Assembly (NCBI GenBank): GCA_019623805.1
Contig: CP053680.1
Location: 3,388,001-3,452,000, forward strand
Length of the DNA: 64,000 nt
Direction: 5' to 3'
DNA from: Gammaproteobacteria bacterium (ex Lamellibrachia satsuma)
GTDB taxonomy: Bacteria > Pseudomonadota > Gammaproteobacteria > Chromatiales > Chromatiaceae
In this document: piece after piece, positions 18,601 to 27,218 of the stretch
Layout of the letters: every line of letters starts with the position of its first letter
Numbering within the stretch: the stretch's first letter is position 1
Program-made: the position numbers and the translations under genes
Notes under the pieces: generated by a model
What the model was told of the DNA's origin: nothing
What the model saw: only the letters and a program-made list of their open reading frames with translations
Database searches by the model: none

Positions 18601-18968
18601 GTCCGCTGGCGATGCCATTCGATTCGGGGGGAGAGGCCTTATTCTTCTGGGGAAAAGCACCCATACTGCCATTTTCCTGAAAAAGTAGTCAGGCAGCGCC
18701 GCCAGGCACTGCAGAATGGCGGTTCGGGGCCGGGAAAGGCACTTAGGCCAATCCTGTAAGCGCTTTCGGGGACGGGTCCTGGCCCCCGATTGCGGGAAAA
18801 ACAGAGTTGCTTTCAGATCTTTTCGGCAGCGTAGGTTGGATCTTTACTCTGAAAGAATGAAAACAACGCTATATTCCTCAATTCAGGTGTGTTGTCGGCT
18901 GTTTACAACTCAAGTTTCGGAGTTCGTGATGATGGTTGGTATGGGGTGCGGTTTCTCTAAATGCGGCG
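18601..18968. other. Intergenic stretch without a supported gene
   Basis: Between the EAL remnant and the ANTAR regulator no convincing coding frame was found on either strand. The short frames here lack ribosome binding sites and family resemblance. It is probably decayed sequence from the former EAL gene and its promoter region. Confidence 0.5.
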
Positions 18969-18992
18969 AACGTAGGGTGCGCTGTACGCACC
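18969..18992. repeat. AACGTAGGGTGCGC-type palindromic repeat, copy 1
   Basis: The element starts AACGTAGGGTGCGCTGTACG and ends CACC; GGTGCG and CGCACC can pair. Close copies lie at 30287-30310 and 31323-31346. It lies just downstream of the ANTAR regulator stop. Confidence 0.65.
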
Positions 18993-19010
18993 ATGATGGC
19001 TGGCCGCTTC

Positions 19011-19610
19011 CTATGCGTTCCTGGAAGATACGCTGTTAAGCGTTTCCAGTGCGTTTACAAGATCCTCTGCCACCTCTGTGAGCTTGCGATGGTTGGAACG
19101 GGCGTGGCGGCGCAGCATTTCGAAGGCTTCGTGTTCACTTAGGCCTTGGCGATAGGCCAGGATGCCCACAGCGGTGTTTACCGTTCGCTCCCCGCTCAGG
19201 GCTTGTGACAGTTGACCCTCTTTCTCGCGTAACTGGCGGATCTCGGCGCTGCGTCCCAAAGCCGCCCGTATTGCGGCCTGGAGTTGAGGCGGGTCCACCG
19301 GTTTGATCAGGTAACCCAGCGCACCTTCCGCCACGGCCCGGTCCACCACGTCATCGTCGCCGTAGGCGGAGAGGAAGATAAAAGGGATGTCGCTATTCTG
19401 ACGCAGCCAACGGGCGACTTCGACACCGTCTATCCCAGGCATACGTATGTCGAGAACCACCAGATGGTGATGGTGTCTGCTGCAGAGTTCGATGGCGGTT
19501 TCACCGCTGTCCGCCTCCGACACTTCGTAACCAGCGAGGCGTAATCCCTCACCCAAGGTGGAGAGAACCAGACGGTCATCATCGACCAGGAGGATTTTTG
19601 TACTGCCCAT
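19011..19610 (-). CDS. ANTAR-domain response regulator (RNA-binding antiterminator)
   Basis: A 199-residue two-domain regulator. Residues 1-120 form a receiver domain with the acidic DDD at 10-12, phospho-acceptor Asp54 in VVLDIRMPG, and Lys in YLIKPVD. A short coiled coil (REKEGQLSQAL) leads to a C-terminal ANTAR domain with the pattern TAVGILAYRQGLSEHEAFEMLR. ANTAR proteins bind paired RNA hairpins in leaders and prevent termination, as in NasR, AmiR and EutV. The start at 19610 is preferred because AGGGA lies about 7 bases upstream; an ATG two codons earlier is too close to it. The cognate kinase gene lies 120 bases upstream on the same strand. Confidence 0.93.
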   Translation of the reverse strand: MGSTKILLVDDDRLVLSTLGEGLRLAGYEVSEADSGETAIELCSRHHHHLVVLDIRMPGIDGVEVARWLRQNSDIPFIFLSAYGDDDVVDRAVAEGALGYLIKPVDPPQLQAAIRAALGRSAEIRQLREKEGQLSQALSGERTVNTAVGILAYRQGLSEHEAFEMLRRHARSNHRKLTEVAEDLVNALETLNSVSSRNA

Positions 19611-19736
19611 TGTCATTCCCTATCTTCATGTCCATTGAAATGCGGAGGGGAGCCGCTCCCTAAAATGCTCCTGCCTATTTATAGCAGATTAGTTCATTCT
19701 ACTGAATAAGCCTGGAAAAAAAGAATATGGTTCTTT

Positions 19737-21158
19737 TTACGACTCTTTTGTACCCCAGATCACTGGAGGTTCCAACAGCAGTTCCGCAACCACATACCCC
19801 GATTTGGACTCAAGTGAAAGTTTGGCTCCTTTTGTCGGCAGCAGCGTGCGAACGATCTTGAGGCCCGTCCCAAGCATCGCTGCTGTATCGAGATCAAGGC
19901 TTTCCGGCAGACGCTTGCTGTGGTTACGTATCTGCAGGCGGACGCCGGTATCCGTCGTGCCAAATTGAATCACTACCGGTTGCTTCCCGGGTGGTGGTGA
20001 AGCGTGTTTGATCGCGTTGGTAATCAGTTCGTTGATCACCAGGGCAACAGGTATGGACTCTTCCCGATTCAGTTCCATCGAGCAGACCTCGTCGACCTCC
20101 AGTACAAAATGTGCGGGGCGAGTGTTACGGTAGACATTGACGCTGGCCAGGAGAAGTTCGCTGATCTTTATGCGTTCACCGCCGGTGTCGCACTGCAGCC
20201 CGTAAACGGTGGCAATGGAGCGTATCTGGGAGATGGCCTTGTTAAGGGTCTCCTCGGCAGGGAGGCCGCTCTGTGAAAGATTGTGCAGCAGCCCAATTAC
20301 CCCCTGAAGATGGTTCTTGATGCGGTGGTGTACCTCACGGATCAGGGTTTCGCGGTGGGTTTGCTCCTCATCCAGGCGCCTCTCCTGTGCCTGCTTCTGT
20401 TCGGTGATTTCGAAGCTGACTCCCACCAGTCCCGTCACTGCACCATCTGTGTCGAACACCGGGGTTTTGGTGGTGGAGAACCAGCGGACGGCGCCTGTTG
20501 GATCGGGAACCGCCTGCTCCAGGTCTGTAAAGACGCGTCCATCATCGATTACCTCGCAATCACTGGATTCGAACCCCCTGGCCGTGTTCGGGGGAAAAAT
20601 CTCTGCGTCTGTTTTACCGATGATCTGTTCTGCAGACATCTCCATGAAGGCCAGGAATGCCTGGTTCACCGACTCGTAACGCAGTTGGCGATCCATAACA
20701 TAGACGGGAGCGGGAATGGTATCGAGCAGGCTGCGCAACTCAGCGTTTTTCTGCAGCAATTTCACCTCGGTTTTTTGGATGTCCGTGATGTCGGTGAGTA
20801 TGCAGTGGGTGCGCAGGAAATGGCCCTGCCTGTCGTGGGCTATTCGGCCGTTTATCGAAAAGAGTTTTTCAGTGCCGTTCTTGCATTGGAACAGGATTTC
20901 GACCCTGTCGACCAAACCGCACGCTAGAAATTCGGCAAAAGTTTGGCTGAGTTTTACCTTCTGGCCTGGCGCATGGAACTTGCCGATGGATTGGCCAAGA
21001 ACTTCCTCACGGGTATAACCCAATGTCTCTTCCCAGGCTCGGTTGATGGAGAGAATCCTGCCTTCCTCGTCCAGGCTTTGGTAGGGCAGGGGAGCCTCTT
21101 CGTAGAGCCGGCGAAAGTGTTCCTCGTTGGTTTCGATCTCTTCCGGAGTCGCGCTCAT
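19737..21158 (-). CDS. PAS-PAS sensor kinase, HisKA_2 / HWE-like
   Basis: A 473-residue soluble sensor kinase with no membrane segment. Two PAS domains lie at about residues 12-130 and 135-255. The HisKA_2 dimerisation domain has HHRIKNHLQG, with His278 as the likely phosphorylation site, followed by an HATPase_c domain with NELITNAIKHA (N box) and GTGLKI (G box). HisKA_2 kinases commonly pair with ANTAR regulators, as EutW with EutV. The downstream ANTAR regulator on the same strand is therefore its probable partner. The signal sensed is unknown; cofactor binding by the PAS domains cannot be told from the sequence. Confidence 0.92.
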   Translation of the reverse strand: MSATPEEIETNEEHFRRLYEEAPLPYQSLDEEGRILSINRAWEETLGYTREEVLGQSIGKFHAPGQKVKLSQTFAEFLACGLVDRVEILFQCKNGTEKLFSINGRIAHDRQGHFLRTHCILTDITDIQKTEVKLLQKNAELRSLLDTIPAPVYVMDRQLRYESVNQAFLAFMEMSAEQIIGKTDAEIFPPNTARGFESSDCEVIDDGRVFTDLEQAVPDPTGAVRWFSTTKTPVFDTDGAVTGLVGVSFEITEQKQAQERRLDEEQTHRETLIREVHHRIKNHLQGVIGLLHNLSQSGLPAEETLNKAISQIRSIATVYGLQCDTGGERIKISELLLASVNVYRNTRPAHFVLEVDEVCSMELNREESIPVALVINELITNAIKHASPPPGKQPVVIQFGTTDTGVRLQIRNHSKRLPESLDLDTAAMLGTGLKIVRTLLPTKGAKLSLESKSGYVVAELLLEPPVIWGTKES

Positions 21159-21175
21159 TCCTTTTTCCTGTCAAG

Positions 21176-21366
21176 GGCTCTGGTGACAGTATACTTAAAC
21201 TCTGAGTTTCTGGGATGGCGGAGAATACGCTAAGATATAATCGCTGTTTATCTGGATCATCAAGGAAAAGTGATCATGGAAAAGACAAGGATGGGTCTTG
21301 TTTTAGCGCTGTTTCTTCTGCCCTTTCTCGCCGCTTCGGCGGATGCGCCAAACTTTCTTCTGCTGC
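21176..21366 (+). repeat. Duplicated ligE promoter and 5' end, copy 1 (no MITE)
   Basis: This segment matches 24335-24661 over about 190 bases of shared sequence, from TCTGGTGACAGT through CTGAGTTTCTGGG, the TATAAT region and the signal peptide codons of the ligase. Differences are scattered single bases and small indels. The other copy carries a 136-bp MITE at the place where this copy reads GCTAAGATATAATCGC. Confidence 0.85.
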
Positions 21367-21398
21367 CACCGAACCCAACGACTATCCTTACAGTTTAA
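21276..21398 (+). pseudogene. Truncated ligE 5' fragment
   Basis: The ATG at 21276 opens a frame of 40 codons whose first 31 residues match the signal peptide of the ligase at 24573 (LVLALFLLPFLAASADAPN here). Similarity stops near 21366; the frame then runs into unrelated sequence and ends at TAA 21396-21398, overlapping the stop of the opposite-strand ATPase gene. It has the same AAGGAAAAGTGATC upstream as the intact gene but no ligase domain. Confidence 0.8.
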
Positions 21399-24209
21399 CA
21401 TTCTGGTGCACCTGTTTTCCCTGAAACCGCCGTACCAGTGCTTTCTCCCCCTCCACCAGGAACAAAACACTGGAGGAGACCAAAAGAATGCGCAGCCACA
21501 CGTCGGCTCCTATTGCAGCGGTGCCAAATAGGGTCTGTAAAGGCCCCGTATAGGTAAAGGCGAGCTGGAACAGCACCAGGATGGCCACCGCCGCCAGCAC
21601 GTAGCGACTGCCGAATAGGCCGCGCCGGTTGAGTACCGGCTCGGTGATGTAGCGGGAGTTAAACAGATAGAAGATCTCGAAGCAGACCAGAGTGTTCACC
21701 GCTACGGTACGGGCCACCTCGACATTCGCGCCCTGTTCGATCTCCCACACGAAGAGGCCAAAGGTCCCCGCCATCAGTACCAGCGATACGTAGGCGATGC
21801 GCCAGAGAAAGTGGCGGCTCAATACAGGCTGGACCGGGTCGCGGGGCGGACGTTTCATTACACCGTGTTCGGGTGGCTCGAAGGCGAGCGCCAAGGCAAG
21901 GGTGACGGCGGTGATCATGTTGACCCAGAGGATCTGCACCGGGGTGAGCGGCAGCTCCTGAAAGCCCAACAGCACTGCACCGAGGATCACCAGCGCCTCG
22001 CCGCCATTGGTGGGAAGGATGAAGAGAATCGCCTTTTTCAGATTGTCGTAGACGGTTCGGCCCTCTTCCACCGCGTGGGTGATGGAAGCGAAATTGTCGT
22101 CGGCGAGCACCATCTCCGCTGCCTCCTTGGCCGCTTCGGTGCCCTTGTCGCCCATGGCCACGCCAACATCTGCGCGTTTCAGAGCCGGGGCGTCGTTGAC
22201 CCCGTCTCCGGTCATGGAGACGATCATGCCGCTTTTCTGCAGCAGCGTCACCAGACGCAGTTTGTGCTCAGGACTGACCCGGGCATAGATGTCCACCTTT
22301 TGAACCTGCGCCAACAATTCCTCATCCGAGAGGGCATCCAGGGCTTGGCCTGTGAGGGCATTGTCAGTGTTTGCCAGTTTCAACTGGCGGGCGATGGCGG
22401 TGGCAGTATCGGCATGATCGCCGGTGATCATTTTCACCTGGATTCCTGCCTCGCAGCAGCTGGCCACGGCGGCAATGGCCTCCTCACGTGGAGGATCGAT
22501 CAGGCCATAGAGACCGAGCATGGTGAGATCCTTCTCCACGTCTTTGAACTCCAGGTCCAGGCGTCCACCATGAGCCGGGCGCATGGCTACCGCCAGCAGG
22601 CGCTGTCCCTTGGATGCCATGGTCTGTATGTGCTGCTCCCAGCAGTCACAGTCGAGTGGTTTTTCGCCTTCAAGACTGAGTTGGGTGGCGCAGCGTTCGA
22701 GGATCCGCTCCGGCGCTCCCTTGATGAAGATGAAATACTGCCCCTGATGACTGTGGTGCAGAGTGGCCATAAACTTGTGGCCTGACTCGAAGGGAATAAT
22801 GTCGTCACGGGGGTAGAGACCTGCCTCGGTCTCAGGATCCAGCCCACTCTTCAGGCCGGCTATCATCAAGGCACCTTCCATGGGATCACCATGGACCTGC
22901 CAGCCGTGATCCGAGTGCCGCAGTGCGGTCTCGTTGCACAGCAGACTGGCCCGGAGCATCTTCAACAGCACCGGGTGCTTTGCCAGAGTGACCTCCTTGC
23001 CCTGATAGGAAAAACCTCCGTGAGGATCATAGCCAGTGCCGCTAATGCCGTAGAGATTGTCGATGGTGGCGATGTTGCGCACGGTCATCTCATTTCGGGT
23101 GAGAGTGCCGGTCTTGTCGGAGCAAATGACGGTCACCGCACCCAGGGTCTCTACCGCCGGCAGGCGACGAATAATGGCATTGCGTCCCGCCATGCGCTGC
23201 ACGCCGATGGCCAGGGTGATGGTCATGATGGCCGGCAGTCCCTCGGGAATGGCTGCTACTGCCAGTCCTACCGCAGCGAGAAACATCTCGGAGGAAGAGT
23301 AGTCACGAACCAGAACACCGAAGGTGAAGGTCAAGAGAGCCAGTCCCAGGATGCCTGCGGTGAGCCAGCGCCCGAACTGGTCCATCTGTTGCAGCAAGGG
23401 GGTGGTGAGCTGTTCCACCCCGGCCACCATGGCGCTGATGCGCCCGATCTCGGTCTTACTGCCTGTGGCGGTCACCACCCCGGCCCCTGACCATAGGTCA
23501 CGAGAGTGCCTGAGTAGGCCATGCAGAGCCGATCCCCTAACGCGGCCTCGGCTGCCACAGCTTCAATCGCTTTCTCCACTGCTACCGACTCACCGGTAAG
23601 GGCGGCCTCCTGGATCTGCAACCCCTTGAGCCGGAACAACCGCAGGTCGGCGGGAACCTTGTCGCCGGATTGCAGCAGTACCACATCACCAGGAACCAGT
23701 TCCTCGGCAGGAATGGATATCCGTTGGCCGTCACGCAACACAAGCGATTTGGCAGAGAGCATCTGGCGGATGGCTCGCAAGGCATCCTCGGCCTTGCCCT
23801 CCTGTATAAAACCAATGATGGTGTTGATCAACACCACCCCCATGATCACGCCGGAGTCCACCAGATGATCGAGCATAGCCGTCACGATGCCCGCCACCAG
23901 AAGCGCATAGATCAGGACATTGTGAAACTGGGCGAGAAAACGCAGCAGCGGTCCGCGAGGGCTCACCTCGGGGAGTTTGTTGGGGCCGTACTGTTGCTGT
24001 CGCAGCTGGGCGTTTTCGCCACTGAGGCCCTGCTTGGTGGCGTTGAAGGCAGTGAGTACCTGATCCGCCTCCATGGTGTGCCAAGGCAGGTCGGATTCAG
24101 TGGAGGGGGATGCCTCTTTCTGCGCTGAGGCGTGATGGGTTTCCGACCCGGCGTGAGCCATTACGCTGAAATGGGGTAACTTATGCCAATCAAAAAGATT
24201 CCTAGCCAT
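21388..24209 (-). pseudogene. P-type cation-transporting ATPase, Ca2+-ATPase-like, with frameshift
   Basis: Two adjacent frames form one P2-type ATPase of about 940 residues. The first part, 24209 to 23472, carries the N-terminal membrane helices and the actuator motif TGES. It ends in LVTYGQGPGW and a stop. The second part, ending at 21388, opens at VTATGSKTEIGR. Family members read GQG-x-GVVTATGS across this point, so one base is missing near 23478-23490 in a GGGGCCGGGG run. The rest is complete: DKTGTLT phosphorylation site, MITGDHADTA, GDGVNDAPALK, and six C-terminal helices. The start has GGAG 7 bases upstream. Calcium or another divalent cation is the likely substrate. A sequencing error in the G/C run is possible. 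Confidence 0.9.
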
Positions 24210-24390
24210 ACAAGTACTCCATAAAGCTGAGTTGAGCAGCTCGTCTGCTCAAACGAAACTTATACCCGGAGGGTGCAAATTGCGGTTATCTCTAAATTTA
24301 GGCTATGAAATGCTTTTCTTAAATACTAAAGGAGGGTTCTGGTGACAGTCCATACTTAACTCTGAGTTTCTGGGGTGGCGGGTGATATGT

Positions 24391-24526
24391 TTAAGGATTC
24401 CTGAATAATTGGGCTACTGTCATCTCGACCATAGGGAGAGATCTCAAACTACATTGCTGTCAACAGGTTATGTGGGTAGAGATTTCTCGCTGTGCTCGAA
24501 ATGACAATTAATTGGAGATTCCTTAA
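24391..24526. mobile_element. MITE-like element, copy 2 (occupied site)
   Basis: Ends are TTAAGGATTCCTGAATAATT and AATTGGAGATTCCTTAA, imperfect inverted repeats. The interior has the family sequences GTCATCTCGACC, GGGAGAGATCTCAAACTAC and GAGATTTCTCGCTGTG. Compared with copy 1 of the duplicated segment, the insertion lies at a TAAG or TTAA sequence. Confidence 0.85.
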
Positions 24527-24528
24527 GA

Positions 24529-24534
24529 TATAAT
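24529..24534 (+). promoter_or_regulatory. Putative -10 box of ligE
   Basis: TATAAT at 24529-24534, about 39 bases before the ligE start codon, is kept in both copies of the duplicated segment. The MITE ends 2 bases upstream, so any native -35 region has been replaced by MITE sequence. No clear -35 hexamer was found in either copy. Confidence 0.35.
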
Positions 24535-24572
24535 TGCTGTTTACATGCATGGATCAACAAGGAAAAGTGATC

Positions 24573-25409
24573 ATGAAAAAGACAGGGACGAGTCTTGTTT
24601 TTGTGCTGTTTATTCTGCCCTTTCTCGCCGTTTCGGCGGATGCGCCAAACCTTCTTCTGCTGAAAAAATATCGACCGGGGATGGAAATCACCGGCTGGTA
24701 CATGAGTGAAAAGCTCGACGGGGTGCGGGCCTACTGGAATGGCCGGCAACTCACCTCCCGCCAAGGCAACCCGTTCGCCGCCCCGGACTGGTTCACAAAA
24801 GATTTCCCACCTTTCGAACTAGATGGTGAGCTTTGGATCGGCCGGGGGCGGTTTGAGGAGGTTGCCTCCATTACCTCACGCTATCAGCCCCACGATGGCT
24901 GGCAACGCGTCACCTACAATATATTCGAGGTGCCCAATGCGCCGGGGAATCTGGGTGCCCGTCTGGGACGGTTACAGAGTTATCTAAAGCAATATCCAGT
25001 ATCCCGTATTCGTATCATTCCTCAGACGCGTTGTAGTAGCGACGATCACCTGCAGGCTCGGTTGGCCGAGGTGGAAGCCGCAGGTGGCGAGGGTCTGGTC
25101 TTGAGGAATCCGGATGCACTCTACGAATTCAGCCGCAGTCGCAATGCACTGAAGGTAAAACGCTTCGATGATCGGGAGGGCAGGGTGGTCGGCTATCGGC
25201 CCGGAAAGGGAAAATATACAGGAAAGGTTGGTGCACTCTGGGTGGAACTGGAGGATGGCAGACGTTTCTATATCGGTACCGGCCTGAGTGATCGGGAGCG
25301 GGAGGATCCCCCATCGATAGGCTCGATCATCACATTCAAGCATCAAGGCTACACCGCCAACGGGATTCCCCGGTTCGCGTCGTTTCTGCGTATCAGACAG
25401 AAACTTTGA
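24573..25409 (+). CDS. ligE: Periplasmic ATP-dependent DNA ligase (LigE type)
   Basis: A 278-residue minimal ATP-dependent DNA ligase with a signal peptide (residues 1-22, ending FLAVSADA), so it is expected in the periplasm. The adenylation motif I is EKLDGVR, with Lys47 as AMP-accepting residue. Motif III (FELDGELW), IV (EGLVLRNP) and V (ALKVKRF) follow in order, then an OB-fold domain. LigE-type enzymes of Haemophilus and Neisseria seal nicks in double-stranded DNA outside the cytoplasm; links to DNA uptake and biofilm DNA have been proposed. The start at 24573 has AAGGAAAA upstream. A truncated copy of its 5' end lies at 21276. Confidence 0.93.
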   Translation: MKKTGTSLVFVLFILPFLAVSADAPNLLLLKKYRPGMEITGWYMSEKLDGVRAYWNGRQLTSRQGNPFAAPDWFTKDFPPFELDGELWIGRGRFEEVASITSRYQPHDGWQRVTYNIFEVPNAPGNLGARLGRLQSYLKQYPVSRIRIIPQTRCSSDDHLQARLAEVEAAGGEGLVLRNPDALYEFSRSRNALKVKRFDDREGRVVGYRPGKGKYTGKVGALWVELEDGRRFYIGTGLSDREREDPPSIGSIITFKHQGYTANGIPRFASFLRIRQKL

Positions 25410-25442
25410 ATTTAATTTCCTGCGGCTTGCTGCGAAGCGATA

Positions 25443-25508
25443 GTAGGAGCGGCGCCCCGCCGCGATTTACCCAACTACGGAGTCATCGCGGCGGGGCGCC
25501 GCTCCTAC
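25443..25508. repeat. GTAGGAGC-type REP element, copy 2
   Basis: The arms GTAGGAGCGGCGCCCCGCCG and CGGCGGGGCGCCGCTCCTAC are perfect complements, with a short interior containing CTACGGAGTCATCG. It lies between the convergent ligE and beta-propeller genes and is likely to form a very strong hairpin. Confidence 0.85.
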
Positions 25509-25546
25509 AATTTAATAACCTGTCTGCTTGCAGCGGGATGATTGAT

Positions 25547-26854
25547 TTACATATTCACGCCATCACCATCCCATATGAAGCTGCCCATGAGGGCATTTCC
25601 ACCGAGATCAAGTGTGCGTGTGACTTCGAGTGTTTCCATGTCAATTTCAAAAAACACACCATCATGGCTTGCAGCGCTGTAGAAATATTTCATGTCCGGA
25701 CTGACCGCTGAAGTGTGTGCTTGCGACTTGTAATCCGGGGAAGCGGAACTGGCGACTTCAATGTTCTTCATCCAGCTGTGATCGGTAGTATCGATCACCG
25801 TCATATAAGTGTCGTTGTGATTGGTTACAAATGCGATATCACGCATCGGTGCAAATGTTGTGTGGCCGGAACCAACACCCGTCTCAATCATGGTTTCAAC
25901 ACTCATTGAATCCTTATTGACAACAAAAACGTGGCCTTCTGTGGAACCGATATAAATATGGATACCGTCCGGGTGGAAGTCGGCATGGTGGGCTCCCATT
26001 TCAGCTGGATTCAGCATTTCAGGATCATAATCGCTGAGGATAGCCTCGCCGGTTTTTATCATCCTTTTTTTCTGGATATTAAAACGCAGGATTGATGGTG
26101 ATATCTGCGCTTCCTGATTACCCTCAGCAACTGCGAAGAAAGTATCGTTATCCGAATCTAAGGGTGACTTGAAAATATGGTGTACTGAAGTCGGCGCGGC
26201 AAGGGTTGAGAGAAGGTCACCGTTACGATTCCAGAGCTGAATCTGACGTGCTGCCCGGTCGAGCATAAAGAAACGCTGATCATCCACCCAGAGAGGGTGG
26301 CCTGTCGCGAGTGAACCACCATAGTCGTGTGGTTCAGAGAGTTCATTATAACCCACAACTTTGGTAACCACGCCATGATCAACACGTATGATGCTGGTCA
26401 TTACCTTATCACCGCCGGATATCAAAGAGAGTCCCGTGTCAGCATTAAAGTTAGTAGAACGGGGTTTATGCTCCAGTTGAATCTGGCCAACATTTTCAAT
26501 GTCGTAATTGTCTACTACTGTCACAGACTCTGTTTTACGGGTTAAAGCATAAGCTTTGGATACCCCCTGTTGATCGATGCCATATGGTCCGTCGCCTGTC
26601 TCCTCAACGGTTTTTAGCAACTCCATATTATCAACATCGATAATAAAAACCCGATTGGCATCCCAGTCGCCATAATAGGCCAGATTTTTCACGCCGTAGA
26701 TATTGTCACTCACATATCCATCCTGATTAACATAACCGGGATTCAGATGGTTTGAGCCTGCATGTTGAGGTCCGTGTGCGGCATGTAGATTTATGGTCGT
26801 AAAGAACATTGAAAACAGCAGTGCTGTGTATTTGAAATGTTGTTCGTTCCGCAT
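25547..26854 (-). CDS. Exported beta-propeller (YVTN-like) protein
   Basis: A 435-residue protein with a signal peptide (hydrophobic residues about 9-25, ending LHAAHG). The mature part consists of repeated blades with motifs such as NRVFIIDVDNMELLKTV, HVFVVNKDSMSVETMI and TYMTVIDTTDHSW, typical of YVTN/WD-type seven-bladed propellers of the periplasm. Many His residues occur near the mature N-terminus and in GAHHADFHPDG. Relatives include YncE and propellers linked to denitrification or metal handling, but the substrate is not known. The start at 26854 has AGGAG 7 bases upstream. A possible FNR-type site lies about 120 bases upstream. Confidence 0.85.
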   Translation of the reverse strand: MRNEQHFKYTALLFSMFFTTINLHAAHGPQHAGSNHLNPGYVNQDGYVSDNIYGVKNLAYYGDWDANRVFIIDVDNMELLKTVEETGDGPYGIDQQGVSKAYALTRKTESVTVVDNYDIENVGQIQLEHKPRSTNFNADTGLSLISGGDKVMTSIIRVDHGVVTKVVGYNELSEPHDYGGSLATGHPLWVDDQRFFMLDRAARQIQLWNRNGDLLSTLAAPTSVHHIFKSPLDSDNDTFFAVAEGNQEAQISPSILRFNIQKKRMIKTGEAILSDYDPEMLNPAEMGAHHADFHPDGIHIYIGSTEGHVFVVNKDSMSVETMIETGVGSGHTTFAPMRDIAFVTNHNDTYMTVIDTTDHSWMKNIEVASSASPDYKSQAHTSAVSPDMKYFYSAASHDGVFFEIDMETLEVTRTLDLGGNALMGSFIWDGDGVNM

Positions 26855-26975
26855 GGGTTTGCTCCTGTGGAGTGATATCAATAGTTAACAAAAGTATTGT
26901 TAACTCGATTTCAGAACAGAGTTGTTTGTCTGATCTGCTTCTGCGGCAGTTTGTCACTGAATGTGGCGAGGTATT

Positions 26976-26989
26976 GTGATTGAAATCAA
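26976..26989. promoter_or_regulatory. Possible FNR/Anr-type box
   Basis: GTGATTGAAATCAA matches the FNR consensus TTGAT-N4-ATCAA at 9 of 10 defined positions. It lies about 120 bases before the beta-propeller gene and about 240 bases before the GlsB gene. Oxygen control of either is possible but unproven. Confidence 0.35.
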
Positions 26990-27036
26990 AATGCGGGCGG
27001 AGGAAAGTCACAAAAAATCAATGAAAATCAATGTGT

Positions 27037-27052
27037 TGCGCCATATGGCGCA
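27037..27052. promoter_or_regulatory. Perfect 16-bp palindrome
   Basis: TGCGCCATATGGCGCA is its own reverse complement and stands alone, with no loop, which suits a dimeric repressor site. It lies between the divergent beta-propeller and GlsB genes. The binding protein is unknown. Confidence 0.4.
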
Positions 27053-27218
27053 GTTGTGCGTCAAGTGCCACAATAACTTTTATGAACCACGGAATGGATT
27101 TATTGTTGGTTGTGGGATGGTTTATTGTTTGTATGTTGGTCGTGGGTCAGCGCGTTCGGTCAGGCAATTCCCGGTCAAACCCTTATAATCACCGCATCTT
27201 TCATTTGGAGTATGTAGT

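Larger units (their letters stand above)
24335..24661 (+). repeat. Duplicated ligE promoter and 5' end, copy 2 (carries a MITE)
   Basis: Second copy of the segment at 21176-21366, here continuing into the intact ligase gene. It is interrupted at 24391-24526 by MITE copy 2. The two copies are in direct orientation and flank the P-type ATPase gene. Confidence 0.85.

Noticed and set aside
18716..19039. Short plus-strand frames upstream of the ANTAR regulator
   Set aside because: No ribosome binding sites, no family resemblance, and they run into the AACGTAGGG repeat and the regulator end.
21811..22785. Plus-strand open frame of 324 codons
   Set aside because: It is antisense to the P-type ATPase catalytic region, whose motifs (DKTGTLT, GDGVNDAP) are unmistakable on the minus strand.
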